Shown here: positions 48,740 to 57,807 of the stretch, piece by piece
Layout of the letters: every line of letters begins with the position of its first letter
Numbering within the stretch: the stretch's first letter is position 1
Assembly (NCBI RefSeq): GCF_009674485.1
Contig: NZ_WKJJ01000009.1
Location: forward strand, 186,001 to 250,000
Origin: Pseudoduganella rivuli
Lineage (GTDB): Bacteria > Pseudomonadota > Gammaproteobacteria > Burkholderiales > Burkholderiaceae_D
DNA: 64,000 bases
Reading direction: 5' to 3'
The notes under the pieces: generated by a model
The model's database searches: none
Told to the model about the DNA's origin: nothing
The model's input: the letters and a program-made list of their open reading frames with translations, nothing else
Translations under genes and position numbers: made by a program

Positions 48740-49537
48740 TTAATAATTCAGCAGCGCCGCCGCCATCTCCGCCCCCACATGACGCTTGAAAATGGCCAGC
48801 AGGGTGCCATCGTCGCGCATATCCTGGATGGCTTTGGCAAGGCGATCCGCCGTGGCTGGCGGCACGCGTTCCCGCGACAGGATCAGGCCATGCACCACGC
48901 TATCCTTGGGCGACCAGTCCAGCACCCGCACTTCCGCCGTCATGCCTTCCTGTTCCAGCACGGGCACCCAGCTGGTGGGCAGCGCCAGCACGGCTTGCAC
49001 GCGGCCGATCTTCAGCAAGCGCACCACGGAGCGGAAATCCGGCGCATCGAATACGCGCCCCTGCGCGCGCAGCTTGTCCAGCCACGCGTCGTAATCCGTC
49101 CCATGCTTGAAACTCTTGACGACGGCGACCTTGTAATCCGGTATGGCTAAAAAGCCGTCCGGCGTGCCGGCGGACGCCGGCAAGCTGTTCAGCTGCAAGA
49201 CGTAATTGCGGGTGGTGAAATACGGGATGAAGCGGGCGAACTTTTCCCGCTCCGGCGTCGGGATGCCGGACACGGACATGTCGAGCTTACCGGTCGACAA
49301 TTGGGTCCAGATCCGTACCCGCGATTCCAGTGTGGTCTGGAACTGGCAGCCGGTGCGCTTCGCCAGCTCGTCGACGACGTCCTTGTCGATGCCGGCCCAG
49401 CTCCCGTCCGGCTTCTGGTAATACAGCGCGCCCAGTTCGTAAAAGGCCAGCCCCAGCGTGCCGCACTCCGGCTGGGCGGCCAGCGGCGCCGTGGCGGTCA
49501 GCGCAAGAACACAGCAAGCGACGATTTGCTTGAGCAA
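48740..49537 (-). CDS. Periplasmic solute-binding protein (family 3)
   Basis: The 265-residue protein has a signal peptide (ending TAPLAAQ) and an SBP_bac_3 domain: WAGIDKDVVDELAKRTGCQF, LSTGKLDMSVSGIPTPEREKFARFIPYF and VVRLLKIGRVQAVLALP. Family 3 binds amino acids or similar polar ligands. No ABC permease or ATPase lies next to it, so it may be an orphan receptor or serve an unlinked system. It is convergent with the coupled pair upstream and divergent from the histidine kinase gene. Confidence 0.88.
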   Translation of the reverse strand: MLKQIVACCVLALTATAPLAAQPECGTLGLAFYELGALYYQKPDGSWAGIDKDVVDELAKRTGCQFQTTLESRVRIWTQLSTGKLDMSVSGIPTPEREKFARFIPYFTTRNYVLQLNSLPASAGTPDGFLAIPDYKVAVVKSFKHGTDYDAWLDKLRAQGRVFDAPDFRSVVRLLKIGRVQAVLALPTSWVPVLEQEGMTAEVRVLDWSPKDSVVHGLILSRERVPPATADRLAKAIQDMRDDGTLLAIFKRHVGAEMAAALLNY

Positions 49538-49668
49538 GACGGCCTCCCCAATATTGCTTCACAGTAGCTGAATGATGGCGGACGGTCAACGACGGTAAAT
49601 TATGTTGCACCGCAAGAAATTGTGAAATTCGTTAAACTGCTGGTTACGCCGACTCAACCCCGAACCTG

Positions 49669-52600
49669 TTGACTGCCTCTCACATTCAAACGCGCCTGGC
49701 AGGCGCCTTGCTGGCGTTGCTGCTCTCCTTTGCGCCGCCCGCCCGCGCTGCCGTGGTCCCGCCCCAATCCAGCCGCCTGCTGGCCGACTATGCACACACC
49801 CGCTGGAACGGCTTGCAAGCCGCGCCCCGCGACGTCCTGAAATTCGCGCAGACCAGCGATGGCTGGCTGTGGATGGCCACGCCGGCCGGGCTGTTCCGCT
49901 TCGACGGGATGGCGTTCGAACGCATGGACAGCGTGCAGGGCCACCACCTGTTGTCGAGCAATGTCCTGGGCTTGCTGGCCGCATCCGACGGCCGCTTTTT
50001 CGTCGGCTACCGCTTTGGCGGCATCAGCCTGTTCACCAACGGCACGGTGCGCAATTTCGGCGAAGCGGAAGGGTTGCCGGCGGGGATCATCATGAGCATC
50101 ACGGAAGGGCCGGACGGTTCCGTCTGGGCCGCAACCGGCGGCGGCCTGGCCGTGCTGCACAAGGGGGCCGCGCGCTTTGCCCAGTTGGGGCCGGACAGCG
50201 GCTTGCCGCAAGGTGTGGCGCGCCAGGTGCTGTTCAGCAAATCGGGCCGGCTCTGGGTATCGGTCCACGACGGCATCTATTACCGCGACCCGGGCCAGCA
50301 ACGGTTTACCCGCTCGTGGCCGCTGCTGGATTTGATGGGGATGGCGGAAGGCCCCGACGGCACGCTATGGGCAGGCGACGGCGTCAGCCATTACTACCGC
50401 GTGCTGGCGGCGGCGCCATCAAGCAAGGCCTTAGCCAGGCCCGAACTGGACGGTAACGGCATGCTGTTCGACCGCGACGGCACGATGTGGCTGCTCAAGT
50501 CGCATGGACTGGAACGGCGGCGCGGCGACTGGCGCGCCGCACCCGGGCCGGGACAGCAACTGACCACGGAAAACGGCATCAGCGGCCCGCTGCCGCAATC
50601 GTTTTTCCAAGACCGCGAAGGCAATGTCTGGATCGGTACCAGCACGGGGATGGACCGCCTGCGCCGCAACCGCATCCACACCCTGCCCGTCGCGGCGCCA
50701 TTCGACCACCCCGCCATGGCGCCGCTGCCCGGCGGCGACATGCTGATCGGCGACATGTCGCTGCCGCAAGCGCACACCGCCAGCCCGCAAGGCTTGCTGC
50801 GCAAGGTGCTCGATCGGGGCTTTTCCGCCAGCCACGGCGCCGCCGATGGCGACCTGTGGCTGGGCGACCATGCCAGCGTATGGCGCATGGAGGATGGCCG
50901 CGTGGCATGGCGCATGGCGCTGCCCCATCCGGCGCTCGGCGGGCTGACGCAGGCGCTGGCGCCCGATGCGCGCGGCCGCCTGTGGGTCTCCGTGGCGCGC
51001 GACGGCTTGTACCGGCTTGAAGACGGCATATGGCGCCGCAACGGCGGACTCGATGCGCTGCCATCGCAGCCGGGCATGCTGGCCATGACGTTGGCCATCG
51101 ATGGCGGCGGCAATGTATGGGCTGGCTACCTGCGCAACCGCATTGCCCGCATCGACCGGCACGACCAGGTGCGCGTGTTTGGCGATGCCGATGGACTGGA
51201 AGTGGGCAACGTGCTGGCGCTGCGCGTGGATGGCCCGCGCGTCTGGGCCGGCGGCGAATTCGGGCTGGCGCTGTTCGAAGGCGACAAGGTATTTCACGTT
51301 GTCGGTCGGGGCGGCAAACCGTTCCGCGGCGTGTCCGGCATCGTGCGCACGGCCAATGGCGAATTGTGGCTGCACGGCGCCGATGGCGCCATCCGCATCG
51401 CCGCAGCCGACGTCGCGCGCGTGTTGCGCGACCCGGCATGGCCCGTCCCGTTCGAGCGCTTCGACGGCCTCGATGGCTTGCTGGGCGGCGCCGAACAGGT
51501 GCGGCCACTGCCATCGCTGGCGCAGGACCGCAGCGGACGGCTGTGGTTCGCCACCGCCAGCGATATCGCGACGCTCGATCCTGCAGCCATTCCCCGCAAC
51601 CGCAGCGCACCGCCGGTGCAAATCCGCACCGTGCAATCGGACGGCCGCGCTTACCAGCCCTTGCAGGAAGTGGTGCTCCCCGAAGGCAGCAGCGATTTGC
51701 AGCTGGCATTTACGGCGCTCAGCCTGGGCATGCCGGAACGGGTACGCTTCCGCTACCGGCTGGAAGGCATCGACCACCACTGGCAGGATGCGGGCGAGCG
51801 GCGCGCCGCGTTCTATACCAACCTGCCGCCGGGCAGCTACCGCTTCCACGTGACTGCCGCCAATGAAGATGGCGTGTGGAACAGCAACGGCGCCGCCATC
51901 CGCATCACGATCCCGCCCATGTTCACGCAAACGCCGTGGTTCATTGCACTGCTGGCCGCGCTGGGCGCACTGGCGCTGGGAGGCCTGTACGTGCTGCGCG
52001 TGCGCCATCTGACGGCCCGCATGCACGACCGCCTGCAGGTGCGCCTGCGCGAACGGGCCCGCATCGCGCGCGGCTTGCACGACACGCTGCTGCAAAGCGT
52101 GCAAAGCCTGATCATGTTCTTCGACCGCCAGGCGCAGGCGCTGCCCTGCGATGCGCAGGAACGCAAGAAAATCGAACAGACGCTGGAACTGGCGGACCAG
52201 TTGATGATCGAGGGGCGCGACTACATCATGGAGTTACGCAGCGGCGATGCGCCGGGCGACCTGTCCGCCGCGCTGGCCGAATATGGCGGCGTGCTGCTGC
52301 ACGAGCGGCTGCACACCAGCGTCCAGGGCAACCCGCGCGCACTGCTGCCGCACGTGCACGGCGAAGTGCACGCGATCGCGCGCGAAGCGCTGTTCAACGC
52401 GGCGCGCCATGCGCAGGCCGGCCGCGTCGAACTGGCGCTGGAATACGGGCGCGATTGCTTTACCCTGCGCGTCCAGGACGATGGCTGCGGCCTGGCACTT
52501 GACGTTGCCAGCACCCACGCGCGGCCCGGCCATTACGGCCTGGTCGGCATGCGCGAACGGGCCACCGCCATCGGCGCCGGATTCTCGGTCGATTCCATGC

Positions 52601-52734
52601 AGGGCCAGGGCACATCCATCCGCCTGTCGCTGGGCGCGAAGCTGGCCTACGTGGAACGGCGCGGCGCATGGCTGGCGCGGTTGCTGCCGGGCCGCAACCG
52701 GATGGGGACGGCGCCGTGCGGCATGGACCATTGA
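49669..52734 (+). CDS. Hybrid-propeller sensor histidine kinase (NarL-type)
   Basis: The 1021-residue sensor kinase starts with TTG, since a stop precedes it and no ATG precedes the signal peptide (ALLALLLSFAPPARA). The periplasmic part is a two-component-propeller domain with repeats such as SDGWLWMATPAGLFRFDGMAF and EGNVWIGTSTGMDRL, followed by a Y_Y_Y domain (about 650-755). One transmembrane segment (about 762-785) precedes the HisKA_3 dimerisation domain with phospho-accepting His804 (RGLHDTLLQSVQ) and a HATPase domain (AREALFNAARHAQ, DDGCGL). It lies upstream of the hydrolase cluster. The likely partner is the response regulator at 56654-57298. Confidence 0.92.
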   Translation: MTASHIQTRLAGALLALLLSFAPPARAAVVPPQSSRLLADYAHTRWNGLQAAPRDVLKFAQTSDGWLWMATPAGLFRFDGMAFERMDSVQGHHLLSSNVLGLLAASDGRFFVGYRFGGISLFTNGTVRNFGEAEGLPAGIIMSITEGPDGSVWAATGGGLAVLHKGAARFAQLGPDSGLPQGVARQVLFSKSGRLWVSVHDGIYYRDPGQQRFTRSWPLLDLMGMAEGPDGTLWAGDGVSHYYRVLAAAPSSKALARPELDGNGMLFDRDGTMWLLKSHGLERRRGDWRAAPGPGQQLTTENGISGPLPQSFFQDREGNVWIGTSTGMDRLRRNRIHTLPVAAPFDHPAMAPLPGGDMLIGDMSLPQAHTASPQGLLRKVLDRGFSASHGAADGDLWLGDHASVWRMEDGRVAWRMALPHPALGGLTQALAPDARGRLWVSVARDGLYRLEDGIWRRNGGLDALPSQPGMLAMTLAIDGGGNVWAGYLRNRIARIDRHDQVRVFGDADGLEVGNVLALRVDGPRVWAGGEFGLALFEGDKVFHVVGRGGKPFRGVSGIVRTANGELWLHGADGAIRIAAADVARVLRDPAWPVPFERFDGLDGLLGGAEQVRPLPSLAQDRSGRLWFATASDIATLDPAAIPRNRSAPPVQIRTVQSDGRAYQPLQEVVLPEGSSDLQLAFTALSLGMPERVRFRYRLEGIDHHWQDAGERRAAFYTNLPPGSYRFHVTAANEDGVWNSNGAAIRITIPPMFTQTPWFIALLAALGALALGGLYVLRVRHLTARMHDRLQVRLRERARIARGLHDTLLQSVQSLIMFFDRQAQALPCDAQERKKIEQTLELADQLMIEGRDYIMELRSGDAPGDLSAALAEYGGVLLHERLHTSVQGNPRALLPHVHGEVHAIAREALFNAARHAQAGRVELALEYGRDCFTLRVQDDGCGLALDVASTHARPGHYGLVGMRERATAIGAGFSVDSMQGQGTSIRLSLGAKLAYVERRGAWLARLLPGRNRMGTAPCGMDH

Positions 52735-52751
52735 TGCCTTCCCTGCGGCTC

Positions 52752-52765
52752 CCCCGATCGAGGTA
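52752..52765 (+). promoter_or_regulatory. Shared element CCCCGATCGAGGTA, copy 1
   Basis: The 14-bp sequence CCCCGATCGAGGTA is found 95 bp before the hydrolase gene. Its exact reverse complement occurs at 57350-57363 in front of the DoxX gene. The core CCCCGATCG recurs at 52792-52805. It is a candidate operator for the LuxR-type regulator; that role is inference. Confidence 0.55.
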
Positions 52766-52791
52766 GCCCGCCCTGCCCCATCGGGCCGATT

Positions 52792-52805
52792 CCCCCGATC
52801 GGTCC
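52792..52805 (+). promoter_or_regulatory. Shared element, CCCCCGATCGGTCC variant
   Basis: CCCCCGATCGGTCC shares the core with copy 1 forty bases away. It lies just before TTGTTA, a possible -35 of the hydrolase promoter, a position where an activator could touch RNA polymerase. An intermediate CCCCATCGGGCC lies at about 52777. Confidence 0.4.
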
Positions 52806-52859
52806 TGTTGTTACGCTCTCAAGTGTGCATTTTTTACATTTCACCTGAGAGAGCGTTCC

Positions 52860-53822
52860 ATGAGCAACGAAACTTCCCCTGTCAATACGCGCCGCCGCCA
52901 TGCACTCGCCGGCGCTGTCGGCACCGCCATTGCCGCCGTTGCCGCGCCAGCCGCCTCCGCCAAGGACACGGCCAAACCCGCCGTCAACCATGCGGGTGCC
53001 ATCATCACGCGCGATGGCGTGTCGCTGTATTACAAGGACTGGGGGCCGCGCAACGGCCAGCCCATCGTGTTTTCCCATGGCTGGCCACTGTCGTCGGACA
53101 GCTGGGAATCGCAAATGATCTTCCTGGCCAGCCAGGGCTACCGCTGCATCGCCCATGACCGCCGCGGCCATGGCCGTTCCAGCCAGCCGTGGGATGGCAA
53201 CGACATGGACCACTACGCCGACGACCTGGCGCAAGTGCTGGACGCGCTGGACGTCAAAAATGCCGTGCTGGTGGGCTTTTCCACCGGTGGCGGCGAAGTG
53301 GCGCGCTACATCGGCCGCCACGGCAGCAAGCGCGTGGCGAAAGCCGTGCTGGTGGCGTCGGTGCCGCCGCTGATGCTGAAAACGCCCGCCAATCCGGGCG
53401 GCTTGCCACTGTCCGTGTTCGACGGCATCCGCGCCGGTTCGCTGGCCGACCGCTCGCAACTGTACCTGGATATCGCCGGCGGCCCGTTCTACGGCTTCAA
53501 CCGCCCGGGGGCGAAAGTGTCGCAAGGCTTGATCAATGCCTGGTGGGCGCAAGGCATGCAAGGCGGCCACAAGAACATGTATGACTGCATCAAGGCATTC
53601 TCGGAAACCGACTTCACCGAAGACTTGAAAAAGATCACCGTGCCGACCCTGATCGTGCACGGCGACGACGACCAGATCGTGCCGATCGATGCGGCCGGCC
53701 GCGCTTCGGCGAAGCTGGTCAAGGATTCCACCTTGCTGGTCTATCCGGGCGCGCCGCACGGCCTGACCGACACCCACAAGGACAAACTGAACGCCGACCT
53801 GCTGGCGTTCATCAAAGCGTAA
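52860..53822 (+). CDS. Tat-exported alpha/beta hydrolase, chloroperoxidase-like
   Basis: The 320-residue protein has a twin-arginine signal ([13 protein letters not shown], ending ASA at about 34), so it should be exported folded. The alpha/beta hydrolase domain carries Ser141 (GFSTGG), Asp271 (DDDQIVP) and His300 (GAPHGL), with [12 protein letters not shown] as oxyanion region. It is closest in pattern to cofactor-free haloperoxidase/arylesterases; the natural substrate is not known. It is first in a group with an isochorismatase, XapX and amidohydrolase. GAGAGAG precedes the start, inside an inverted repeat (CTCTCA 52816-52821, TGAGAG 52846-52851). Confidence 0.92.
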   Translation: MSNETSPVNTRRRHALAGAVGTAIAAVAAPAASAKDTAKPAVNHAGAIITRDGVSLYYKDWGPRNGQPIVFSHGWPLSSDSWESQMIFLASQGYRCIAHDRRGHGRSSQPWDGNDMDHYADDLAQVLDALDVKNAVLVGFSTGGGEVARYIGRHGSKRVAKAVLVASVPPLMLKTPANPGGLPLSVFDGIRAGSLADRSQLYLDIAGGPFYGFNRPGAKVSQGLINAWWAQGMQGGHKNMYDCIKAFSETDFTEDLKKITVPTLIVHGDDDQIVPIDAAGRASAKLVKDSTLLVYPGAPHGLTDTHKDKLNADLLAFIKA

Positions 53823-53848
53823 CTCCCCCCACCGTAAAGGAAAGAGCC

Positions 53849-54502
53849 ATGACCATTACCGCCACCCCGACCCCGGGCGCCCTGCTGCTGTCGCCACAGG
53901 ATCACACGCTGATCATGATCGACCACCAGTCGCAGATGTCGTTCGCCACCCATTCGATCGACGCCGTCACGCTGCGCAACAATGCCGCGCTGGTGGCCCA
54001 TGCCGCCGCCGGCTTCAACGTGTCGACCATCCTGACCACCGTGGCGGAAAAAAGTTTTTCCGGCCCGATGTTCGATGAAATCAAGGAAGCCTTCCCGCGC
54101 GCGGAAGCCATCGACCGCACGTCGATGAATACGTGGGAAGACGCCAACGTGATCAAGCAAGTCAATGCGATCGGCAAGAAGCGCATCGTGCTGGCGGGCC
54201 TGTGGACGTCCGTGTGCATCGTCGGCCCGGCGCTGTCCGCACTGGACCAGGGTTTCGAGGTGTACGTGATTGCCGACGCATGCGGCGACGTCTCGCTGGA
54301 AGCGCACGAGCGTGCGATGGACCGCATGGTGCAGGCAGGCGCGCGCCCGGTCACGTCGCTGCAATATATGCTGGAACTGCAGCGCGACTGGGCCCGCACG
54401 GAGACTTACGACCTGACCACCGGCATCGCGAAAAAATTCGGCGGCGCCTACGGCTTGGGTATTATTTACGCGAAGAGCATGTTTAACGCACACGAAGGCT
54501 AA
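53849..54502 (+). CDS. Isochorismatase-like (YcaC-type) hydrolase
   Basis: The 217-residue protein belongs to the cysteine hydrolase superfamily. Catalytic Asp25 (IMIDHQSQM) and nucleophile Cys123 (WTSVCIVGPAL) are visible. Pattern NTWEDANVIKQ is close to YcaC, whose substrate is unsettled. No signal peptide is seen, unlike the preceding hydrolase. GGAAAGAG precedes the start. It is 26 nt after the hydrolase gene and 2 nt before xapX. Confidence 0.92.
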   Translation: MTITATPTPGALLLSPQDHTLIMIDHQSQMSFATHSIDAVTLRNNAALVAHAAAGFNVSTILTTVAEKSFSGPMFDEIKEAFPRAEAIDRTSMNTWEDANVIKQVNAIGKKRIVLAGLWTSVCIVGPALSALDQGFEVYVIADACGDVSLEAHERAMDRMVQAGARPVTSLQYMLELQRDWARTETYDLTTGIAKKFGGAYGLGIIYAKSMFNAHEG

Positions 54503-54504
54503 GC

Positions 54505-54774
54505 ATGAAGCTGTATCTCGCCTCGCTGGCTGCCGGCCTGCTGGTCGGTATCATCTACGGAGTGCTGAACGTGCGCTCCCCCGCGCCGCCCGTCGTGGCG
54601 CTGGTGGGATTGCTGGGCATCCTGCTTGGCGAACAGTTGCCACCCCTGATCAAACAGTGGCGGCAACCGGCCGAGGCACGCACGGCCTGGCTCGATGAGC
54701 AGGTCAAGCCGCATTGCTTCGGCCAATTGCCGGGAGCTTCCTCCACTACCACCACGGACGCCAAGACTTCATGA
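54505..54774 (+). CDS. XapX domain small membrane protein
   Basis: The 89-residue protein has two transmembrane helices (about 5-22 and 30-50) with the XapX pattern LAAGLLVGIIYGVLNVRSPAPP and GLLGILLGEQLPP. The C-terminal 38 residues are polar. The domain is commonly found alone and next to isochorismatase and amidohydrolase genes in proteobacteria. Its role is unknown. The stop overlaps the amidohydrolase start by 4 nt. Confidence 0.9.
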   Translation: MKLYLASLAAGLLVGIIYGVLNVRSPAPPVVALVGLLGILLGEQLPPLIKQWRQPAEARTAWLDEQVKPHCFGQLPGASSTTTTDAKTS

Positions 54775-56651
54775 ACGCCACCCACCCCGACCTGATCCTG
54801 CACAACGGCCGCTTCACGACGCTGGACCGGACCAATCCCACCGCCAGCGCCGTGGCCGTGCGCGATGGCCGCTTCACGGACGTGGGCGACGCCCGCGCCA
54901 TCCTGCCGCTGGCGGGACCGGGCACGAAGATCATCGACTTGCAGGGGCGCCCCGTGCTGCCCGGCCTGATCGACAACCACCTGCACCTGATCCGTGGCGG
55001 CTTGAATTACAACATGGAATTGCGCTGGGATGGCGTACGCAGCCTGGCCGATGCGATGGCCATGCTGCGCGCGCAAGTGGCGATCACACCCGCGCCGCAA
55101 TGGGTGCGCGTGGTGGGGGGCTTCACGGAACACCAGTTCGTGGAAAAGCGCTTGCCGACACTGGACGAATTGAACGCGGTGGCGCCCGACACGCCGGTAT
55201 TCATCCTGCACCTGTACGACCGCGCCCTGCTGAACGGCGCCGCGCTGCGCGCCGTCGGCTACACGAAAGACACGCCGGAACCGCCGGGCGGGCAAATCCT
55301 GCGCGACAGCGCGGGCAACCCGAACGGCCTGCTGCTGGCCAAACCCAATGCGTCGATCCTGTATGCGACCCTGGCCAAAGGCCCGAAACTGCCGCCGGAA
55401 TACCAGAAGAATTCCACGCGCCACTTCATGCGGGAACTGAACCGCCTGGGCGTCACCGGCGCGCTCGATGCGGGCGGCGGCTTCCAGAATTACCCGGACG
55501 ATTACCGGATCATCGAAGAACTGGCCAACGAAGGCGCGCTGACGGTGCGCCTGGCGTACAACCTGTTCACGCAAAAGCCCAAGGAAGAAAAGGAAGACTT
55601 CCTGAAATGGACCGCAGGCAGCAAGTACCAGCAGGGCGACGATTATTTCCGCCATAACGGCGCCGGCGAAATGCTGGTGTTTTCCGCGGCCGACTTCGAG
55701 GACTTCCGCCAGCCGCGCCCGGATATGCCGGCCAACATGGAAGACGACCTGGAAGGCGTGGTGCGCATCCTCGCGCAAAACCGCTGGCCGTGGCGCATGC
55801 ACGCGACGTACGATGAAACCATCTCTCGCGCGCTGGACGTCTTCGAGAAAGTGAACCAGGACATCCCGCTGCAGGGTTTGCACTGGTTCTTCGACCATGC
55901 GGAAACCATTTCGCCGCAATCGATCGACCGCATTGCCGCGCTGGGCGGCGGTGTGGCGGTACAGCACCGCATGGCCTACCAGGGCGAATACTTTGTCGAA
56001 CGCTACGGCGCGGCGGCGGCCGAAGCGACGCCGCCGGTGGCGCACATGCTGCGTTCCGGCGTCAACGTGTCGGCCGGTACGGACGCCACCCGCGTCGCCT
56101 CGTACAACCCGTGGGTTTCGCTGTCATGGCTGGTGACGGGGCAGACGGTGGGCGGCTTGCGCATCACGCCGCGCCACAATTGCCTGGACCGCGACGCGGC
56201 GCTGCGCATGTGGACGGAAAACGTGACGTGGTTCTCGAATGAAGTGGGCAAGAAAGGCCGCATCGCGCCTGGCATGCTGGCCGACCTGATGGTGCCGGAC
56301 CGCGATTTCTTCACGTGCGCGGAAAGCGAGATCGCCGATACCACGGCGCTGCTGACGATGGTGGGCGGCAAGGTGGTGTATGGCGCGGGACCGTTCTCCG
56401 GCGAGGACGCGCCGGTCCCGCCGGCCATGCCGGACTGGTCGCCGGTGCGGCGCTATGGCGGATACGGCGCCTGGGGCGCCGGGGCGGCATCGGCGCCTGC
56501 CGCACCGGCCGTACAGCACGCGGCATGCGGCTGCTCCAGCAGTTGCGGCATGCACGGCCACCGGCATGCGACGGCGTGGACCAAATCGCTGCCGGTATCG
56601 GATTTGAAAAGCTTCTGGGGCGCGCTGGGGTGTTCGTGCTGGGCAGTGTGA
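54771..56651 (+). CDS. Amidohydrolase (YtcJ-like) with Cys/His-rich tail
   Basis: The 626-residue protein is an amidohydrolase-3-type metal-dependent hydrolase: VLPGLIDNHLHLI (HxH), FFDHAETISP and VSAGTDATRV. The start MNATHPDLILHNG overlaps the xapX stop (ATGA), indicating coupling. After the amidohydrolase domain ends, about residue 565, an extra tail follows with Cys586, 588, 592, 621 and 623 and His583, 595, 597, 599. This looks like an added metal site and is not part of the usual YtcJ build. The substrate is unknown. Confidence 0.9.
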   Translation: MNATHPDLILHNGRFTTLDRTNPTASAVAVRDGRFTDVGDARAILPLAGPGTKIIDLQGRPVLPGLIDNHLHLIRGGLNYNMELRWDGVRSLADAMAMLRAQVAITPAPQWVRVVGGFTEHQFVEKRLPTLDELNAVAPDTPVFILHLYDRALLNGAALRAVGYTKDTPEPPGGQILRDSAGNPNGLLLAKPNASILYATLAKGPKLPPEYQKNSTRHFMRELNRLGVTGALDAGGGFQNYPDDYRIIEELANEGALTVRLAYNLFTQKPKEEKEDFLKWTAGSKYQQGDDYFRHNGAGEMLVFSAADFEDFRQPRPDMPANMEDDLEGVVRILAQNRWPWRMHATYDETISRALDVFEKVNQDIPLQGLHWFFDHAETISPQSIDRIAALGGGVAVQHRMAYQGEYFVERYGAAAAEATPPVAHMLRSGVNVSAGTDATRVASYNPWVSLSWLVTGQTVGGLRITPRHNCLDRDAALRMWTENVTWFSNEVGKKGRIAPGMLADLMVPDRDFFTCAESEIADTTALLTMVGGKVVYGAGPFSGEDAPVPPAMPDWSPVRRYGGYGAWGAGAASAPAAPAVQHAACGCSSSCGMHGHRHATAWTKSLPVSDLKSFWGALGCSCWAV

Positions 56652-56653
56652 TG

Positions 56654-57298
56654 CTAGAGCGACAGAAAACCCCGCTGCAGCGCCAAGGTGACCGCATGCG
56701 TGCGGTCGTTCGCGCCCAGCTTGGACAGGATCGTGCGCATGTGCGCCTTCACGGTTTCCTCGGCAATCGCCAACTGCTGCGCGATGCGCTTGTTGGAATT
56801 GCCGGCCGCCGCACAGCGCAGCACTTCCGTCTCCCGGTCGCTGAGCACGGGCTCCCCCATGTGCTGCGCCAGTTCCATGGCAATGTCGGACGGCACGTGG
56901 CGCAAGCCCGCGTGCACGGCCCGTATCGCGTCCAGCAATTCCTTACGCACGCTGCTCTTGAGCAGGAAGCCGGACGCCCCGGCCTGCAATGCGCGGCGGA
57001 TTTGCGCGTCGCCCTTGTACGTGGTCAGCATCACGATGCGGGCATGGGAAAAATCGTTACGGATCGCCCGCAGCGCGGTCACGCCGCACATTTCCGGCAT
57101 CGCGATATCCATGATGGTGACGTCCGGCCGGCAGGCGGCAAATGCGCTCACCGCTTCGCGCCCATCGGCCGCTTCACCGGCCAGCCGCATGTCGGGTTGC
57201 GCGGCGATGGTCTCGGCCAGGCCGGCGCGCAGCATCGGGTGGTCATCGACCACCAGCACGCGGATCGGGGAAATGGTGGTACAGGCGCTCTCGAACAT
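56654..57298 (-). CDS. LuxR-family (NarL-type) response regulator
   Basis: The 214-residue regulator has a receiver domain (VLVVDDHPMLRAGL; phospho-acceptor Asp64 in TIMDIAMPE; signalling Thr and Lys in MLTTYK and FLLKSS). The C-terminal LuxR helix-turn-helix follows: LSDRETEVLRCAAAGNSNKRIAQ and ETVKAHMRTILSKL. The start MFESACTT at 57298 places the receiver at residue 12. It faces the cluster on the opposite strand and is probably the partner of the 49669-52734 kinase, although they are 4 kb apart. Confidence 0.94.
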   Translation of the reverse strand: MFESACTTISPIRVLVVDDHPMLRAGLAETIAAQPDMRLAGEAADGREAVSAFAACRPDVTIMDIAMPEMCGVTALRAIRNDFSHARIVMLTTYKGDAQIRRALQAGASGFLLKSSVRKELLDAIRAVHAGLRHVPSDIAMELAQHMGEPVLSDRETEVLRCAAAGNSNKRIAQQLAIAEETVKAHMRTILSKLGANDRTHAVTLALQRGFLSL

Positions 57299-57311
57299 GC
57301 GGCCAATATAA

Positions 57312-57326
57312 CAAGGCATTGCCTTG
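57312..57326. promoter_or_regulatory. Short inverted repeat CAAGGC-N3-GCCTTG
   Basis: Six-bp perfect arms around a 3-nt spacer lie 14 bp upstream of the response regulator start, in the divergent spacer to the DoxX gene. It may be an operator; no second copy was noticed. Confidence 0.3.
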
Positions 57327-57349
57327 GCGGCAACAACATCACGGGACAC

Positions 57350-57363
57350 TACCTCGATCGGGG
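57350..57363 (-). promoter_or_regulatory. Shared element, copy 3 (reverse of copy 1)
   Basis: TACCTCGATCGGGG is the exact reverse complement of 52752-52765. It lies in the divergent spacer, 52 bp from the response regulator start and 27 bp from the DoxX start, so it could control both. Confidence 0.55.
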
Positions 57364-57390
57364 TATTCCGCTTTTGCCTGGAGTATCGCA

Positions 57391-57807
57391 ATGACGCTTC
57401 CTTCACGCTGGTGCGCGCTGCTGCACTCGCCGCTGGTGCGCTGGCTATGTTTGCTGTTGCTGTGCGCCGCTTACCTGCAGGGCGGCTTGACCAAGCTGTC
57501 CGGCTTCGATGGCGCGGTGGCCGAGATGCGCCACTTCGGCCTGGCGCCGGCGGAACCATTGGCGGTGCTGGTGATCGCGGGGGAACTGGGCGCGTCGCTG
57601 ATGATCCTGACGGGCCGCGCACGCTGGCTGGGCGCGGCCGGGCTGGCGCTGTTCACGCTGGCCGCCACGCTGGTCGCCAACCGCTACTGGGAAATGCAGG
57701 GCATGGAACGCTTCATGGCGGCCAACGCGTTTTATGAACACCTGGGACTGGCCGGCGCCTTCCTGCTGGTCGCGTGCCAGGACCTGGACCGGCGCCAGCG
57801 CATATGA
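57391..57807 (+). CDS. DoxX family membrane protein
   Basis: The 138-residue protein has four transmembrane helices of the DoxX type (LCAAYLQGGLTKLSGFDG, VLVIAGELGASLMILTG, LGAAGLALFTLAATLVA, LAGAFLLVACQ). DoxX members are small redox-linked or stress-linked membrane proteins. The start has TGGAG. It ends by overlapping the DUF1275 gene by 4 nt. The divergent regulator and the shared element link it to the hydrolase cluster. Confidence 0.9.
   Translation: MTLPSRWCALLHSPLVRWLCLLLLCAAYLQGGLTKLSGFDGAVAEMRHFGLAPAEPLAVLVIAGELGASLMILTGRARWLGAAGLALFTLAATLVANRYWEMQGMERFMAANAFYEHLGLAGAFLLVACQDLDRRQRI

Noticed and set aside
50431-52104. A 557-codon minus-strand frame opposite the histidine kinase
   Set aside because: Antisense shadow with shadow-type composition; the plus strand encodes propeller repeats and His804 motif.
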